Shown one piece after another: positions 25,458 through 33,698 of a stretch of DNA of 64,000 bases. A program made the translations under genes and the position numbers. Source of the DNA: Sinosporangium album. GTDB taxonomy: Bacteria; Actinomycetota; Actinomycetes; Streptosporangiales; Streptosporangiaceae. The stretch is from positions 1 through 64,000 of the forward strand of contig NZ_FNCN01000015.1 in NCBI RefSeq assembly GCF_900100605.1, written 5' to 3'. The notes under the pieces were generated by a model. The model ran no database searches, had not been told where the DNA came from, and saw nothing but the letters and a program-made list of their open reading frames with translations. Each line of letters begins with the position of its first letter. Within the stretch, counting starts at the first letter, position 1.

Positions 25458-25476
25458 TAAGGCAAGCCTCGCCTAA
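25458..25476 (+). promoter_or_regulatory. Probable iron box (DtxR/IdeR-type operator)
   Basis: On the minus strand the 19-mer TTAGGCGAGGCTTGCCTTA matches the actinobacterial iron-box consensus TTAGGTTAGSCTAACCTAA at 14 of 19 positions and keeps its dyad symmetry. It lies 34 bases before the DedA-like gene at 25510, where it could block transcription when iron is plentiful. Confidence 0.6.
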
Positions 25477-25509
25477 TGTGCAGATGATGGTTGGCGGTGA
25501 TGAGCTCCC

Positions 25510-26049
25510 ATGCGGCCACTCCTCGTGGTGATCCCCGATCCCACGTCCGCGTCGGTGTTCGGCATGCCGCTGTGGTTGTGGGCCCTGGTCGGCGGCGCCG
25601 CGCTGTTCGGAGCCTTCCAGGTGTACTACTGGGTCGGCCACAAGGTCGGCGACAAGATCTACAGTTCACGCCTGGGCAACAAGATCGGCCTGCAGCGCAT
25701 TCTCGTCGTGGAGAACGCCGTCCGGAAGTGGGGCGCTTTAGCGGTCTACGGGTGTTTCTGGGTGCCCGGTCTTCGCCACACCCTGCCCTGGGTCGCCGGG
25801 GTGCTGCGGATCTCCTACCCGTGGTATGTCGTGGCCAGCGCGCTCGGCTGCCTCACCTGGGTGCCCGTCACGCTCTTCGGCCTCTACTCGGTCCTGTGGG
25901 GCTGGCTGCTGCTCGCCGCCGACTCCCCGCTCCTCGCGGGCAGCGTCGCGGCCCTGGTCGCCGCCCTGATCGCGGTGGTCGCCACGGTACGGCGCCGCCG
26001 TCGCGGGCGGCGGGCCGGAGACCAGGAGGAAACCCTGGCCGGCGTCTGA
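25510..26049 (+). CDS. DedA/VTT-domain-like membrane protein
   Basis: This 179-residue protein has about five hydrophobic segments. The central motif FWVPGLRHTLPWVAGVLRISYPWYVVAS resembles the conserved DedA pattern (R-x-x-P-x-x-R...AG...M). DedA proteins contribute to membrane homeostasis and lipid carrier recycling. It is shorter than usual and has a basic C-terminal tail. ATG 25510 lacks a strong ribosome site. The probable iron box directly upstream suggests iron-dependent expression, unusual for this family. Confidence 0.75.
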   Translation: MRPLLVVIPDPTSASVFGMPLWLWALVGGAALFGAFQVYYWVGHKVGDKIYSSRLGNKIGLQRILVVENAVRKWGALAVYGCFWVPGLRHTLPWVAGVLRISYPWYVVASALGCLTWVPVTLFGLYSVLWGWLLLAADSPLLAGSVAALVAALIAVVATVRRRRRGRRAGDQEETLAGV

Positions 26050-26138
26050 CGCACGAGGGCGAATCCACGCCCATGTTTCACCGGTTCTTAAGGGCGAAGA
26101 TTCTTCTCTCGGCGCAGCCGACCTGCCACCATTAGCCC

Positions 26139-27074
26139 ATGCATATCGGACGTATCCCAGCGATCCTGTGCAGTGCCGTACTCACCATCGCCACGGGGCT
26201 CACTGGTGCGGCGCTGAGCGTCCCCGCACACGCGGCTTCACCCCCCGAATCGGGTGTCGGCGCCACCTCGGTGACGGAGGCGCAGACCACCCCCCGCACC
26301 GTGGTGACGCTCGAAGCGGTGCCTCCCGCGGTGAGCGCCAGGTCCGCGATCCTCGTCGACGCCGAGACCGGGGCCGTGCACTTCGACAAGTCGGCGGACC
26401 GGCGGCAGCCCGTCGCGAGCCTGACCAAGATCATGACGGCCTACGTCGTGCTCGGCGAGGCCGCCCTGGACGACAGGGTCCGCATCACGTCCGGCGACGT
26501 GCGCCACCCCAAGGCCAACAACGCCACCGGGGCGGGGTTCCGCAAGGGTGAGCGGCCGACGGTCCGCGACCTGCTGCACGGGCTCATGCTGAGCTCGGGA
26601 GCCGACGCCTCCCGGGCCCTGGCCCGCGCGTACGGCCCCGGCGAGGCCGCGTTCGTCGCCAAGATGAACACCGCCGCCCGGGCCCTCGGCCTGCGCGACA
26701 CGCGCTACGTCAACTCCGACGGCCTTCCCACGCCGGCCGGGGGCGGCCACTCCACGGCCAGGGACCAGGCCAAGCTGGCCATGGCCGCCCAGGGCGAGCC
26801 CGCGCTTGTGAAGATCGGCTCGGCGAAGAGGTACATCGTCCGCAAGACCGCCCACACCGAACGGCGGGTCCTGGTCAACACCAACAAGCTGCTGAGCACC
26901 CTCCCCGGCGCCTACGGCCTCAAGACCGGCTACCACGTGCCCGCCGGGTGGTGCGTGGCCTTCGCCGTCCAGCGGGACGGCAACCGCTACATCGGCGTCG
27001 TCCTCGGAGACACGGGCGCCGAACGCCGCTTCCGCACCGCCACCAGGCTCATCGACTGGGCGGAGAACCGCTGA
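26139..27074 (+). CDS. Secreted D-alanyl-D-alanine carboxypeptidase
   Basis: This 311-residue serine peptidase (S11) trims the terminal D-Ala of peptidoglycan stem peptides outside the cell. A signal peptide ends near AHA at residue 32. The nucleophile motif SLTK is at 94-97 and KTG at 262-264. The second motif, normally SxN, reads S-G-A-D at 153-156, so the usual Asn is Ala. Actinomycete relatives often deviate here too, so this need not mean loss of activity. It sits convergent to the TrmH gene with only three bases between stops. Confidence 0.93.
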   Translation: MHIGRIPAILCSAVLTIATGLTGAALSVPAHAASPPESGVGATSVTEAQTTPRTVVTLEAVPPAVSARSAILVDAETGAVHFDKSADRRQPVASLTKIMTAYVVLGEAALDDRVRITSGDVRHPKANNATGAGFRKGERPTVRDLLHGLMLSSGADASRALARAYGPGEAAFVAKMNTAARALGLRDTRYVNSDGLPTPAGGGHSTARDQAKLAMAAQGEPALVKIGSAKRYIVRKTAHTERRVLVNTNKLLSTLPGAYGLKTGYHVPAGWCVAFAVQRDGNRYIGVVLGDTGAERRFRTATRLIDWAENR

Positions 27075-27077
27075 CCG

Positions 27078-27890
27078 TCAGCGCACCAGCGCATAGCAGG
27101 CGATGGCGGCGGCGGCCACCACGTTGAGCGAGTCGACACCGAGATCCATCGCCTCGGCGCTCATGGGGATGCACACGGCCTGATCCGCCTCGTGCAGCCA
27201 GCGGGACGACAGGCCGTCGCCCTCGGAGCCGAGCAGCAGCGCCGCCCGGTCGGCCAGGTCGACCTTGTCCATGGGCGCCGCCGACTGGTCGGGGGTGAGC
27301 GCCAGCGTCCGGAAACCCGCCGCGCGCAGCTCGGCCAGGCCGTCGTACCACTCGGTCATCCGCGCGTACGGCACGGCGAACACCGCGCCCATGGACACCT
27401 TCACCGACCGCCGGTACAGCGGGTCGGCGCACCGGGGGGACAGCAGCACGGCGTCCACCCCGAGGGCGGCGGCGCACCGGAAGATCGCCCCCACGTTGCC
27501 GTGGTCGACCAGGTCCTCAAGGACCAGCACCCGCCGGGCGCGGGCGAGCAGCGCGGCGGTCGGCGGGAGCTCCACGCGGCCGAGGGACGCGAGGGCTCCG
27601 CGGTGGACCTGGAAGCCCGCCACTCCCTCGACGACCTCCTCGGAGACCACGTAGACGGGCGCCTCCAGCGGATCCAGCACGTCGGCCAGCGCGGCCAGCC
27701 ACCGCCGGGTGGTGAGGACCGAGCGCACCGGGTAGCCCGCGGCGACGGCCCGCCGGATCACCTTCTCCCCCTCGGCCAGGAACAGCCCGCGCTCGGCTTC
27801 GAGGCTCTTGCGCAGCTCGACGTCGCGCAGCCGCGTGTAGTCGTCCAGGCGGGGATCGTCCGGGGAGGTCACATCGAGGATTTCAGCCAC
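27078..27890 (-). CDS. TrmH/SpoU family RNA 2'-O-methyltransferase
   Basis: This 270-residue SPOUT enzyme methylates ribose 2'-OH in rRNA or tRNA using SAM. The trefoil-knot motifs are all present: NVGAIFRCAAALGVDAVLL, LLLGSEGDGLS and IPM followed by VDSLNVVAAAAIACYAL. The N-terminal substrate-binding domain includes LFLAEGEKVIRRAV. The exact target RNA cannot be read from sequence. ATG 27890 gives the normal family length. Confidence 0.92.
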   Translation of the reverse strand: MAEILDVTSPDDPRLDDYTRLRDVELRKSLEAERGLFLAEGEKVIRRAVAAGYPVRSVLTTRRWLAALADVLDPLEAPVYVVSEEVVEGVAGFQVHRGALASLGRVELPPTAALLARARRVLVLEDLVDHGNVGAIFRCAAALGVDAVLLSPRCADPLYRRSVKVSMGAVFAVPYARMTEWYDGLAELRAAGFRTLALTPDQSAAPMDKVDLADRAALLLGSEGDGLSSRWLHEADQAVCIPMSAEAMDLGVDSLNVVAAAAIACYALVR

Positions 27891-27987
27891 TTTCCGATAC
27901 TGCCACCCTGGGACGGATGACTCGCCGGAGCGTGGCGTGGGCGATGATCACGATGGATCACCGCGGCCATGCGGCTCGGCACGAAAG

Positions 27988-28035
27988 GCACTCGCCGCCT
28001 TCTCGCGTTCTCGCAAGAGGTGTTTCGGCGAGTGC
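27988..28035. other. Intergenic hairpin upstream of the CDF-like gene
   Basis: A perfect 10-bp stem GCACTCGCCG/CGGCGAGTGC encloses a 28-base loop. It lies between the divergent TrmH and CDF-like genes; its role is unknown. The rest of 27891-28119 shows nothing else I can support. Confidence 0.35.
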
Positions 28036-28119
28036 GGGTCAAGGTTCGGCGATGTCGATGTGACACTGAGTAGTGGCTAAACTACGTCGCGCTGTCGTCG
28101 ATCGGGGTGGTGATCCGCG

Positions 28120-28755
28120 GTGCCTGGCCAACTCACACAAGTCCAGCAGGCTGTGTCTCCTGCGTGGCTGCGGGACGCACGCCGTGCGCGCACGCTCTCG
28201 CTGATCACGCTGGCGTGGCTGGGAGCCGAAAGCCTCTGCGGGCTCCTCGCGGGCTTTCAGGCCCACTCGGTGGCGCTGATCGGGTGGGGTCTCACCTCAA
28301 TGGTCGAGGCGCTGGCCAGCCTGATCGTGGTCTGGCGCTTCACCGGCAGCCGCATCTTCTCCCACGACGCCGAGCGCAAGGCCCAGCGGGCGGTCGCGGT
28401 GAGTTTCTGGCTGCTCGCGCCCTATCTGGTGCTGCACGTGGCGCATGACCTGTCGGCGGGCCACCGCGCCGAGCCGACGCTGCTGGGCACGGCCGTGACG
28501 ACGATCAGCTTGATCAGCATGCCGCTCCTGGGCCTGGCCAAGCGGCGGCTCGGCGCGAGGCTCGGCTCGGCGGCCACGGCGGGCGAGGGCACGCAGAATC
28601 TCCTCTGCGCATTACTCGCGGCGGGGGTGCTGGCGGGGCTGGGGTTCAACGCGATCGGCTGGTGGTGGGTCGACCCGACCGTCGCGATCGTGCTCGCCGT
28701 CGTCGCCGTCCGCGAGGGAGTCCGGGCGTGGCACGGGCACGTGTGCCACCACTGA
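28120..28755 (+). CDS. Cation-efflux (CDF)-like membrane protein
   Basis: This 211-residue protein has about five to six membrane segments. The SVALIGWGLTSMVEALASLIVVWRF stretch and the later GFNAIGWWWVDPTVAIVLAVVAVREGVRAW stretch resemble helices II and V of cation diffusion facilitators, where conserved Asp/His residues bind Zn, Co or Fe. Some ligand residues look altered (Glu in place of the usual Asp), and the cytosolic C-terminal domain is missing; the protein ends in HGHVCHH, which could bind metal. The GTG start has only a weak ribosome site. Confidence 0.78.
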   Translation: MPGQLTQVQQAVSPAWLRDARRARTLSLITLAWLGAESLCGLLAGFQAHSVALIGWGLTSMVEALASLIVVWRFTGSRIFSHDAERKAQRAVAVSFWLLAPYLVLHVAHDLSAGHRAEPTLLGTAVTTISLISMPLLGLAKRRLGARLGSAATAGEGTQNLLCALLAAGVLAGLGFNAIGWWWVDPTVAIVLAVVAVREGVRAWHGHVCHH

Positions 28756-29054
28756 CCCCACCGGCCGACGGCACGCACGCTGATCACCATGAGCGGCAGC
28801 CGCCGCAGCAGCAGTGCCTCGACCAGGGTCGAGGCCGTCCCGGCCTCCGTCCACACCCGGCACGCGCGCCCCGCCACCGCGACCTCGCGCACGCAGTCGA
28901 GCTCCCGTAGCACCTCGCGCACGTCCGACTGGTGCGCGAACTGGTGCGCGGCGAGGTCGATCACCACCAGGTCCCCCGGAGCCCCTCTCGGCTCACCCAC
29001 CGCGCGACGGGCGTCCCCCCGGACTTCCCCCCGCACCTCCATCACGAGCGACAT
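28422..29054 (-). CDS. Doubtful CDS: N-terminal STAS-like domain running antisense into the CDF-like gene
   Basis: ATG 29054 has a good GAGGGA ribosome site, and the first 100 residues look like protein: GDLVVIDLAAHQFAHQ, then a helix (DVREVLRELDCVREVAV) and WTEAGTASTLVEALLLRRLPLMVI. That pattern is reminiscent of a STAS or anti-anti-sigma fold. After about residue 105 the frame continues for 333 bases as the antisense of the CDF-like gene and loses protein character. It is probably a gene whose 3' end was lost or frameshifted. If it is genuine, the tail is junk; if not, the start signals are a coincidence. Confidence 0.35.
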   Translation of the reverse strand: MSLVMEVRGEVRGDARRAVGEPRGAPGDLVVIDLAAHQFAHQSDVREVLRELDCVREVAVAGRACRVWTEAGTASTLVEALLLRRLPLMVISVRAVGRWGQWWHTCPCHARTPSRTATTASTIATVGSTHHQPIALNPSPASTPAASNAQRRFCVPSPAVAAEPSLAPSRRLARPRSGMLIKLIVVTAVPSSVGSARWPADRSCATCSTR

Positions 29055-29093
29055 TCGCACTTCCCTCTGCCCCACCCGGACGCTTCACGACAT

Positions 29094-29149
29094 ATCGCGA
29101 TTTAGCTCACGATACCGCTCCCGCCATGCGAGTCAAGATGTATCGCGAT
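29094..29149. promoter_or_regulatory. Pair of ATCGCGAT palindromes
   Basis: Two identical 8-bp palindromes (29094-29101 and 29142-29149), centred 48 bases apart, lie 40-95 bases before the ATG at 29054. Both extend with similar flanks (TATCGCGAT). PadR-family regulators are known to use related TATCGCGATA-type sites, but no PadR gene is in the window. Confidence 0.45.
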
Positions 29150-29385
29150 GTCGCACATGCCGATAAGTTACCTACGCGTACCGTAATCGCCGCGCGAGCG
29201 GATGTGACCCACCACTCGGGAAACTGTCAGTATCGTTTCGCACCGAACATCCCAGACTGGACATCCCAGACAACGCCGGAACATCCTCGGACCAAGGAGG
29301 CGGCCGGATCGGCGAGGGTGGACCGGGAAGTGTGAAGCCCCGGCCGCGCACCCGGGGTGGCCGATGAGACGCAGGAGGACTGGCA

Positions 29386-31155
29386 GTGGGACGGCACCGG
29401 ATCGACGGCGTCGATGACGGGGGGCGCCCCTACGAGGCGAGGTCGCGCCGCACCGTCGGACCCGGCAGGGTGCTCGTGCCCCTGGCCGGGGCCGTCGCGC
29501 TCGCCGTGCTCGCCGGGGTCGCGGCTTATGTGATCTTCACGCGCGACCGCACCTGCACGGGCGACGATCGCCTCGACCTGACGGTGAGCGCCTCCCCCGA
29601 CGTCCAGCCGGCGGTGACCAAGGTCGCGGCGATGTTCAACCGGACGGGCCGGGTCGTGGAGGACCGCTGCGTCACGGTGACGGTCAAGCAGCAGAGCACC
29701 GCGGCGGTGCTCTCCGCGCTGCGGTCGGGCAAGGCGGCGCCACGGGTCTGGATTCCCGATTCGAGCCTCCAGCTCAGCCGACTCTCAGGAGGCTCGCAGA
29801 AGGTTCCGAAAGCGACACCGGTCGGGTCGATCGCCGCTTCGCCGATCGTGATGGTGGCGGCGCGCTCCGCCGTACCGGCTCTGCGGAAGGCCATGGGCGA
29901 GCCGAGTTGGAGCGGGCTGATCCGCGCGGCCGACGTGACCGATCCGGCGGGGGCGGGGCGCAAGGTCCGGGCGCTGGCACTCGATCCGCACCTGAACTCC
30001 GCGGGTCTCGGCGCCCTGATGGCGGCGTCGGCGTCCGCGGGCGGGTCGGGGGTGACCGATCAGCGGCTGATCGGAGCGTTGAAGCGGTTGGCGTCGTCGA
30101 CGGTGCGCAGTCCCGCGTCGATGCTGTCGACCGTGGCGGTGAAGGCTCGGCGGGTGCCTCTGGGAGTGGCGTCGGAGCAGAGTATTTGGGCCTACAACAA
30201 GACAGCCGGGAATAAAGTTGCGCCGCTTTATCCCTCGGAAGGCATACTAAGCCTGGACTATCCGCTTATAGCCATTTCCGATGATCGGGCGGTGGTCGAG
30301 GCCGCCCGGGAATTCCACCGGGAGTTCTCCAGCGAGGCGGCGAAACGGATCGTGCGCGATCAAGGATTCCGCACACCGGACGGCCGGTCGGGCGCCTCCC
30401 TGAAGCCCGATGACGGATTCCCCGCGGACCCGCCGAAATCGCTTCCCACTCCGGAGGCGGACGAGGTCGCCCGATTGACGCAGTCGTGGTCGCGACTGAA
30501 CCTCGGCAGCCGCATGCTCACCTTGCTCGACATATCGGGAACCATGGCGCTCCCGGTGGAAGGCACGGGTTCCGATCGGATAGGCGTCATCACCGAGATC
30601 ACCACCGAGGGCATGCGGCTGTTCTCCGCGGACACGGAGATCGGGGTGTGGGAGTTCTCCACCGACCTCAACGGCGCCGGACGCGACTACCGGGAGCTGG
30701 TTTCGGTGGGCGCGCTGGCGGAGCCGGTCAACGGCGTGCCGCGCAAGGATCTGCTCGCCCGCCGGCTTCGCGCGATCGAGGCCAAGCCGATGGGCGACAC
30801 CGGCCTGAACGACACCCTGGCCGCGGCCTACGCCCGCATGAAGGCGGGATACCAGCCCGACAAGATCAACACGATCCTCGTCCTGACGGACGGCGCGGGC
30901 AACGACGACCCGGGGGGCGGCCTGTCCAACACGGAGATCCTGCAGAGGCTCGAACGCGGGTTCGACCCTGACCGCCCGGTCAACATCCTGCTCATCGCCT
31001 TCGGCCCCGACGCCGCCCAGGGCAAGCGGCAGATGAACGCGCTCGCGAAGGCCACGGGCGGCGAGGCGTTCATCGTGAAGGACATCCGCGACGTGCGGGG
31101 GGCCTTCCTGAAGGCGATGGAGCGGCGCCTCTGCGCTCCCAACTGCGATGGGTGA
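29386..31155 (+). CDS. Membrane-anchored substrate-binding and VWA domain protein
   Basis: This 589-residue protein has a short cytoplasmic N-terminus and one membrane segment (about 31-52). An extracellular periplasmic-binding-protein-like domain follows (about 65-330, with LTVSASPDVQPAVTKVAAMFNRTG at its start), and then a von Willebrand A domain from about 375. The VWA metal site reads LLDISGTM (382-388, D-x-S-x-T form) and later VLTDGAGND. Such proteins mediate adhesion or bind ligands outside the cell; some pair with AAA ATPases, but none is adjacent here. The GTG start has AGGAGG seven bases upstream. It precedes the exopolysaccharide cluster. Confidence 0.9.
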   Translation: MGRHRIDGVDDGGRPYEARSRRTVGPGRVLVPLAGAVALAVLAGVAAYVIFTRDRTCTGDDRLDLTVSASPDVQPAVTKVAAMFNRTGRVVEDRCVTVTVKQQSTAAVLSALRSGKAAPRVWIPDSSLQLSRLSGGSQKVPKATPVGSIAASPIVMVAARSAVPALRKAMGEPSWSGLIRAADVTDPAGAGRKVRALALDPHLNSAGLGALMAASASAGGSGVTDQRLIGALKRLASSTVRSPASMLSTVAVKARRVPLGVASEQSIWAYNKTAGNKVAPLYPSEGILSLDYPLIAISDDRAVVEAAREFHREFSSEAAKRIVRDQGFRTPDGRSGASLKPDDGFPADPPKSLPTPEADEVARLTQSWSRLNLGSRMLTLLDISGTMALPVEGTGSDRIGVITEITTEGMRLFSADTEIGVWEFSTDLNGAGRDYRELVSVGALAEPVNGVPRKDLLARRLRAIEAKPMGDTGLNDTLAAAYARMKAGYQPDKINTILVLTDGAGNDDPGGGLSNTEILQRLERGFDPDRPVNILLIAFGPDAAQGKRQMNALAKATGGEAFIVKDIRDVRGAFLKAMERRLCAPNCDG

Positions 31156-31328
31156 CCCCGCGGGCGAGTCCGCGATCATGGTCCGGAAAGGCCGCCGGAG
31201 CACCTTTCCGTGAGATCTTCATCACTGATCCATACCATGCCCCACGATCCGCATATGACGGAAAACCGCTATACCACCGAGGGATTGGAGAGTCCGCGCA
31301 AAGCAGCCCAAAAGCACCGTTGCAGCTC

Positions 31329-31375
31329 TGTGACCTTTGGTCACAAGGGGACGTCTGGGACATGTGACACGTCAC
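31329..31375. promoter_or_regulatory. Two inverted repeats upstream of the exopolysaccharide operon
   Basis: TGTGACC-TTT-GGTCACA (31329-31345) and GTGACACGTCAC (31364-31375) share GTGAC/GTCAC half-sites. They lie in a 365-base gap, about 150-190 bases before the first gene at 31521. The first resembles a CRP-type dyad but with seven rather than six central bases. They are likely operators for the cluster. The rest of 31156-31520 holds no gene I can support. Confidence 0.5.
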
Positions 31376-31520
31376 TGTATCTTTGATAACAGATCAGGTG
31401 CGCTTTGGGATCAGGTAAACCACGAGCCTGTACCAAACGTCGGCATTGACGTGCCTCAAGTGGGGTTGGTCCCATAAAAGCGCGATCAACGATGATGTTT
31501 GCCCAGCCAGGAGCCAGAAC

Positions 31521-31892
31521 ATGCCTAAGAACACGCGGGTGTTGAGATGGACGCTCGCTCTCGCGTGCATCTTGGGGGCCCTCATCGCCCTGTTCAACAT
31601 CGAGACGCCGCTGCGTGTGATCCTGACTCCGCTCTTCATGGTCGCCGTCCCGGCCGTGGGGGTCGCTGGACTGTTGCGCGATCGTGACCCGGTCGCGTCC
31701 CTCGCCGTAGGCGTCGCCGCGAGTCTTGTCCTGAATGTTCTTCTGGCAGAGGCGATGTTGCTCTTCGATGCGTGGTCTCCGCGCGCGGGTGTGGCGACGA
31801 TCGCGGTGCTCGGTGGCTTCATGTACGTGTTGCGTGTGCTGTATCGGGGGGCTTCTGTGGTGCGCGCGGACCAGAGGGCGAGGGCGACGTGA
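31521..31892 (+). CDS. Small polytopic membrane protein at the head of the exopolysaccharide operon
   Basis: This 123-residue protein is almost entirely hydrophobic, with about four membrane segments (WTLALACILGALIAL, ILTPLFMVAVPAVGVAGLL and two more). ATG 31521 has GGAG upstream. Its TGA overlaps the GTG of the next gene (GTGA), so the two are translationally coupled. No family is recognised; position suggests an accessory role in polymer assembly or export. Confidence 0.8.
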   Translation: MPKNTRVLRWTLALACILGALIALFNIETPLRVILTPLFMVAVPAVGVAGLLRDRDPVASLAVGVAASLVLNVLLAEAMLLFDAWSPRAGVATIAVLGGFMYVLRVLYRGASVVRADQRARAT

Positions 31893-32731
31893 AGGTCACC
31901 GCCGTCCGTCCGGGCGATCTCGGCCAGACAGAGGCCGCTCGTCGGCGAGAGCTTCACAAGTCCACTCCCGCCCCGGACAATCCCTTCCTCTCCATTGAGT
32001 TCGCCCAGGCTATGGGCGAACTCCTCGCATATGTAAACGTCGCGGTGATCGAAGACGGAAGGAAGACCGCGGGCTTCCTCCCTTTCGAACGGCACGGGTT
32101 CGGCATCGGTAAGCCACTGGGGGGCTTCCTGACCACCTGCCATGGGATGATCTCCGACCCCGCCCTGCCCCTCTCCCCGCTCGCCCTGATGCGGGCCTGC
32201 CGGGTGAGCGTGTTCGACATCGATCACCTGATCGCCGGCCGTTCGATGTTCGCGCCCTACGAGTCCAGCGCGCATCCGGCCCCGATCATGGACCTCGCCG
32301 CGGGGTTCAAGCCCTATGTCGAGCAGGTGCGCGCCGGCTCCGCCAAGAACCACAAGACTTCGCATTACAAGAACGGGGACCTTGAGGTCGCCGTCGGGCG
32401 CATCACACGCCCGTCGTCGGCCGCAGCGGTCCATTTCCCCGGCCGGGCTCCGCTCGCGCGGGCCCGGAACGTGGTCACCGGCCGCCCGGCTCTCTGCCGG
32501 GCCGCCGACCGTCTCTTCAAGGGCTTCGGCCGTCTCCGCACCTCGGGGCGGTTGCCCTCTCCCACAGAAACCCCTGAAAAACCGTCCAGTCGGGCGGAGT
32601 TTCCTTCCTCGCCCTCGCGGACCGGCGGCCGGTCAGGCCCTCACCTACCTGATCTCGCCGGAGCCACGTTCACGGCCACGGCCCCTGCCAGGGCCACCGC
32701 ACAGGAACATCGCGAACGAGGACCGCTTTAA
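31889..32731 (+). pseudogene. Internally deleted paralog of the FemAB/GNAT-like transferase
   Basis: The first 157 residues align end to end with the intact transferase at 41463-42545 (shared NPFLS, GFxPFERHxFGIGKP, LxRACRxSV, PIMDLxAGF). From residue 162 a gapless 57-residue alignment to that protein's C-terminus begins (ALxxAADxxxKxFGRxRT). About 142 residues of the acetyltransferase core, including the GRGEKEYKDKLK region, are missing in frame. The frame then reads past the normal end for about 60 Pro/Ser/Arg-rich residues. It is coupled by GTGA to the gene before it, so it may still be translated, but it should lack transferase activity. Confidence 0.75.
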
Positions 32732-32864
32732 CACGCCAGACACCGTTTCACCCCAGGACCCACAAGCGCCCCCTCCAGCTATGCCTCATCCTTCCGGTCG
32801 GTCGGGCCGGAAGAGGGTCCGGGCCCGTATATCAGCTCCCAGGTTCCGGAAGGACGTCCCCCAG

Positions 32865-33698
32865 ATGAGTCCCGACATCACGAAGTTCAACAGCAAGGCC
32901 CAACTCGCCGCGATCCGGTCGATACCCCCAGCGGAAAGGTTCACGCCGCTCACGCCGTACATCGCGGTGACCCCGACGGTCAGCGTCGTCGTGCCCGCCA
33001 TGAACGAGGCGGAGAACCTCCCCCACGTGTTCGCCACCCTGCCGCATTGGATCGACGAGATCGTGCTCGTGGACGGCAACTCCAAGGACGACACGGTGGC
33101 CGTCGCCAGGCGGCTGCGGCCCAACGTCCGCATCGTGACGCAGCGCGGCAAGGGCAAGGGCAACGCGCTCGCGGCCGGATTCGCGGCCTGCACCGGCGAC
33201 ATCATCGTGATGATCGACGCCGACGGCTCGACCGACGGGCGCGAGATCATCAATTTCATCGGCGCACTGGTGACGGGTGCGGACTTCGTCAAGGGCTCGC
33301 GCTACGCGTCGGGCGGCGGCAGTGACGACATCACGTTCAACCGCCGGATGGGCAATAAGTTCTTCACCACGCTGGTGAACTGGATGTACGGCACGAAGTA
33401 CACCGACCTGTGCTACGGCTACAACGCCTTCTGGGCGCGCCACCTGCCGGCCCTCGACCTCGACTGCGACGGGTTCGAGGTGGAGACGCTGATGAACATC
33501 CGCGCCGCCAAGGCCGGACTCCGCGTTCACGAGGTCGCGAGCCACGAGCGCAACCGCATCCACGGCGAGAGCAACCTGCACGCGGTCCGGGACGGCATCC
33601 GCGTGCTCAAGACGATCTTCAAGGAGCGGCGCCGCCGTCCGACCCTCGTCGTCCCCGAAGCGAAGGCGGCCCGCCGGGCCGGCCAGGGCGCGGCATGA
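32865..33698 (+). CDS. GT2 family glycosyltransferase (dolichyl-phosphate-mannose-synthase-like)
   Basis: This 277-residue GT-A enzyme uses a nucleotide sugar at the cytoplasmic face. It has the nucleotide-binding strand VSVVVPAMNEAENL, the DGNSKDDT segment, GKGKGNALAAGF and the metal motif MIDADGS. The C-terminal part (GFEVETLMNIRAAKAG, VHEVASHERNRIHGESNLHAV) matches enzymes that charge lipid carriers with sugar. ATG 32865 has AAGGA upstream. Its stop overlaps the next start (ATGA). The interval 32732-32864 is a short leader. Confidence 0.93.
   Translation: MSPDITKFNSKAQLAAIRSIPPAERFTPLTPYIAVTPTVSVVVPAMNEAENLPHVFATLPHWIDEIVLVDGNSKDDTVAVARRLRPNVRIVTQRGKGKGNALAAGFAACTGDIIVMIDADGSTDGREIINFIGALVTGADFVKGSRYASGGGSDDITFNRRMGNKFFTTLVNWMYGTKYTDLCYGYNAFWARHLPALDLDCDGFEVETLMNIRAAKAGLRVHEVASHERNRIHGESNLHAVRDGIRVLKTIFKERRRRPTLVVPEAKAARRAGQGAA

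Noticed and set aside
31329-31345. CRP/GlxR binding site
   Set aside because: The halves match TGTGA/TCACA, but the centre is seven bases rather than six, so I report only a dyad.
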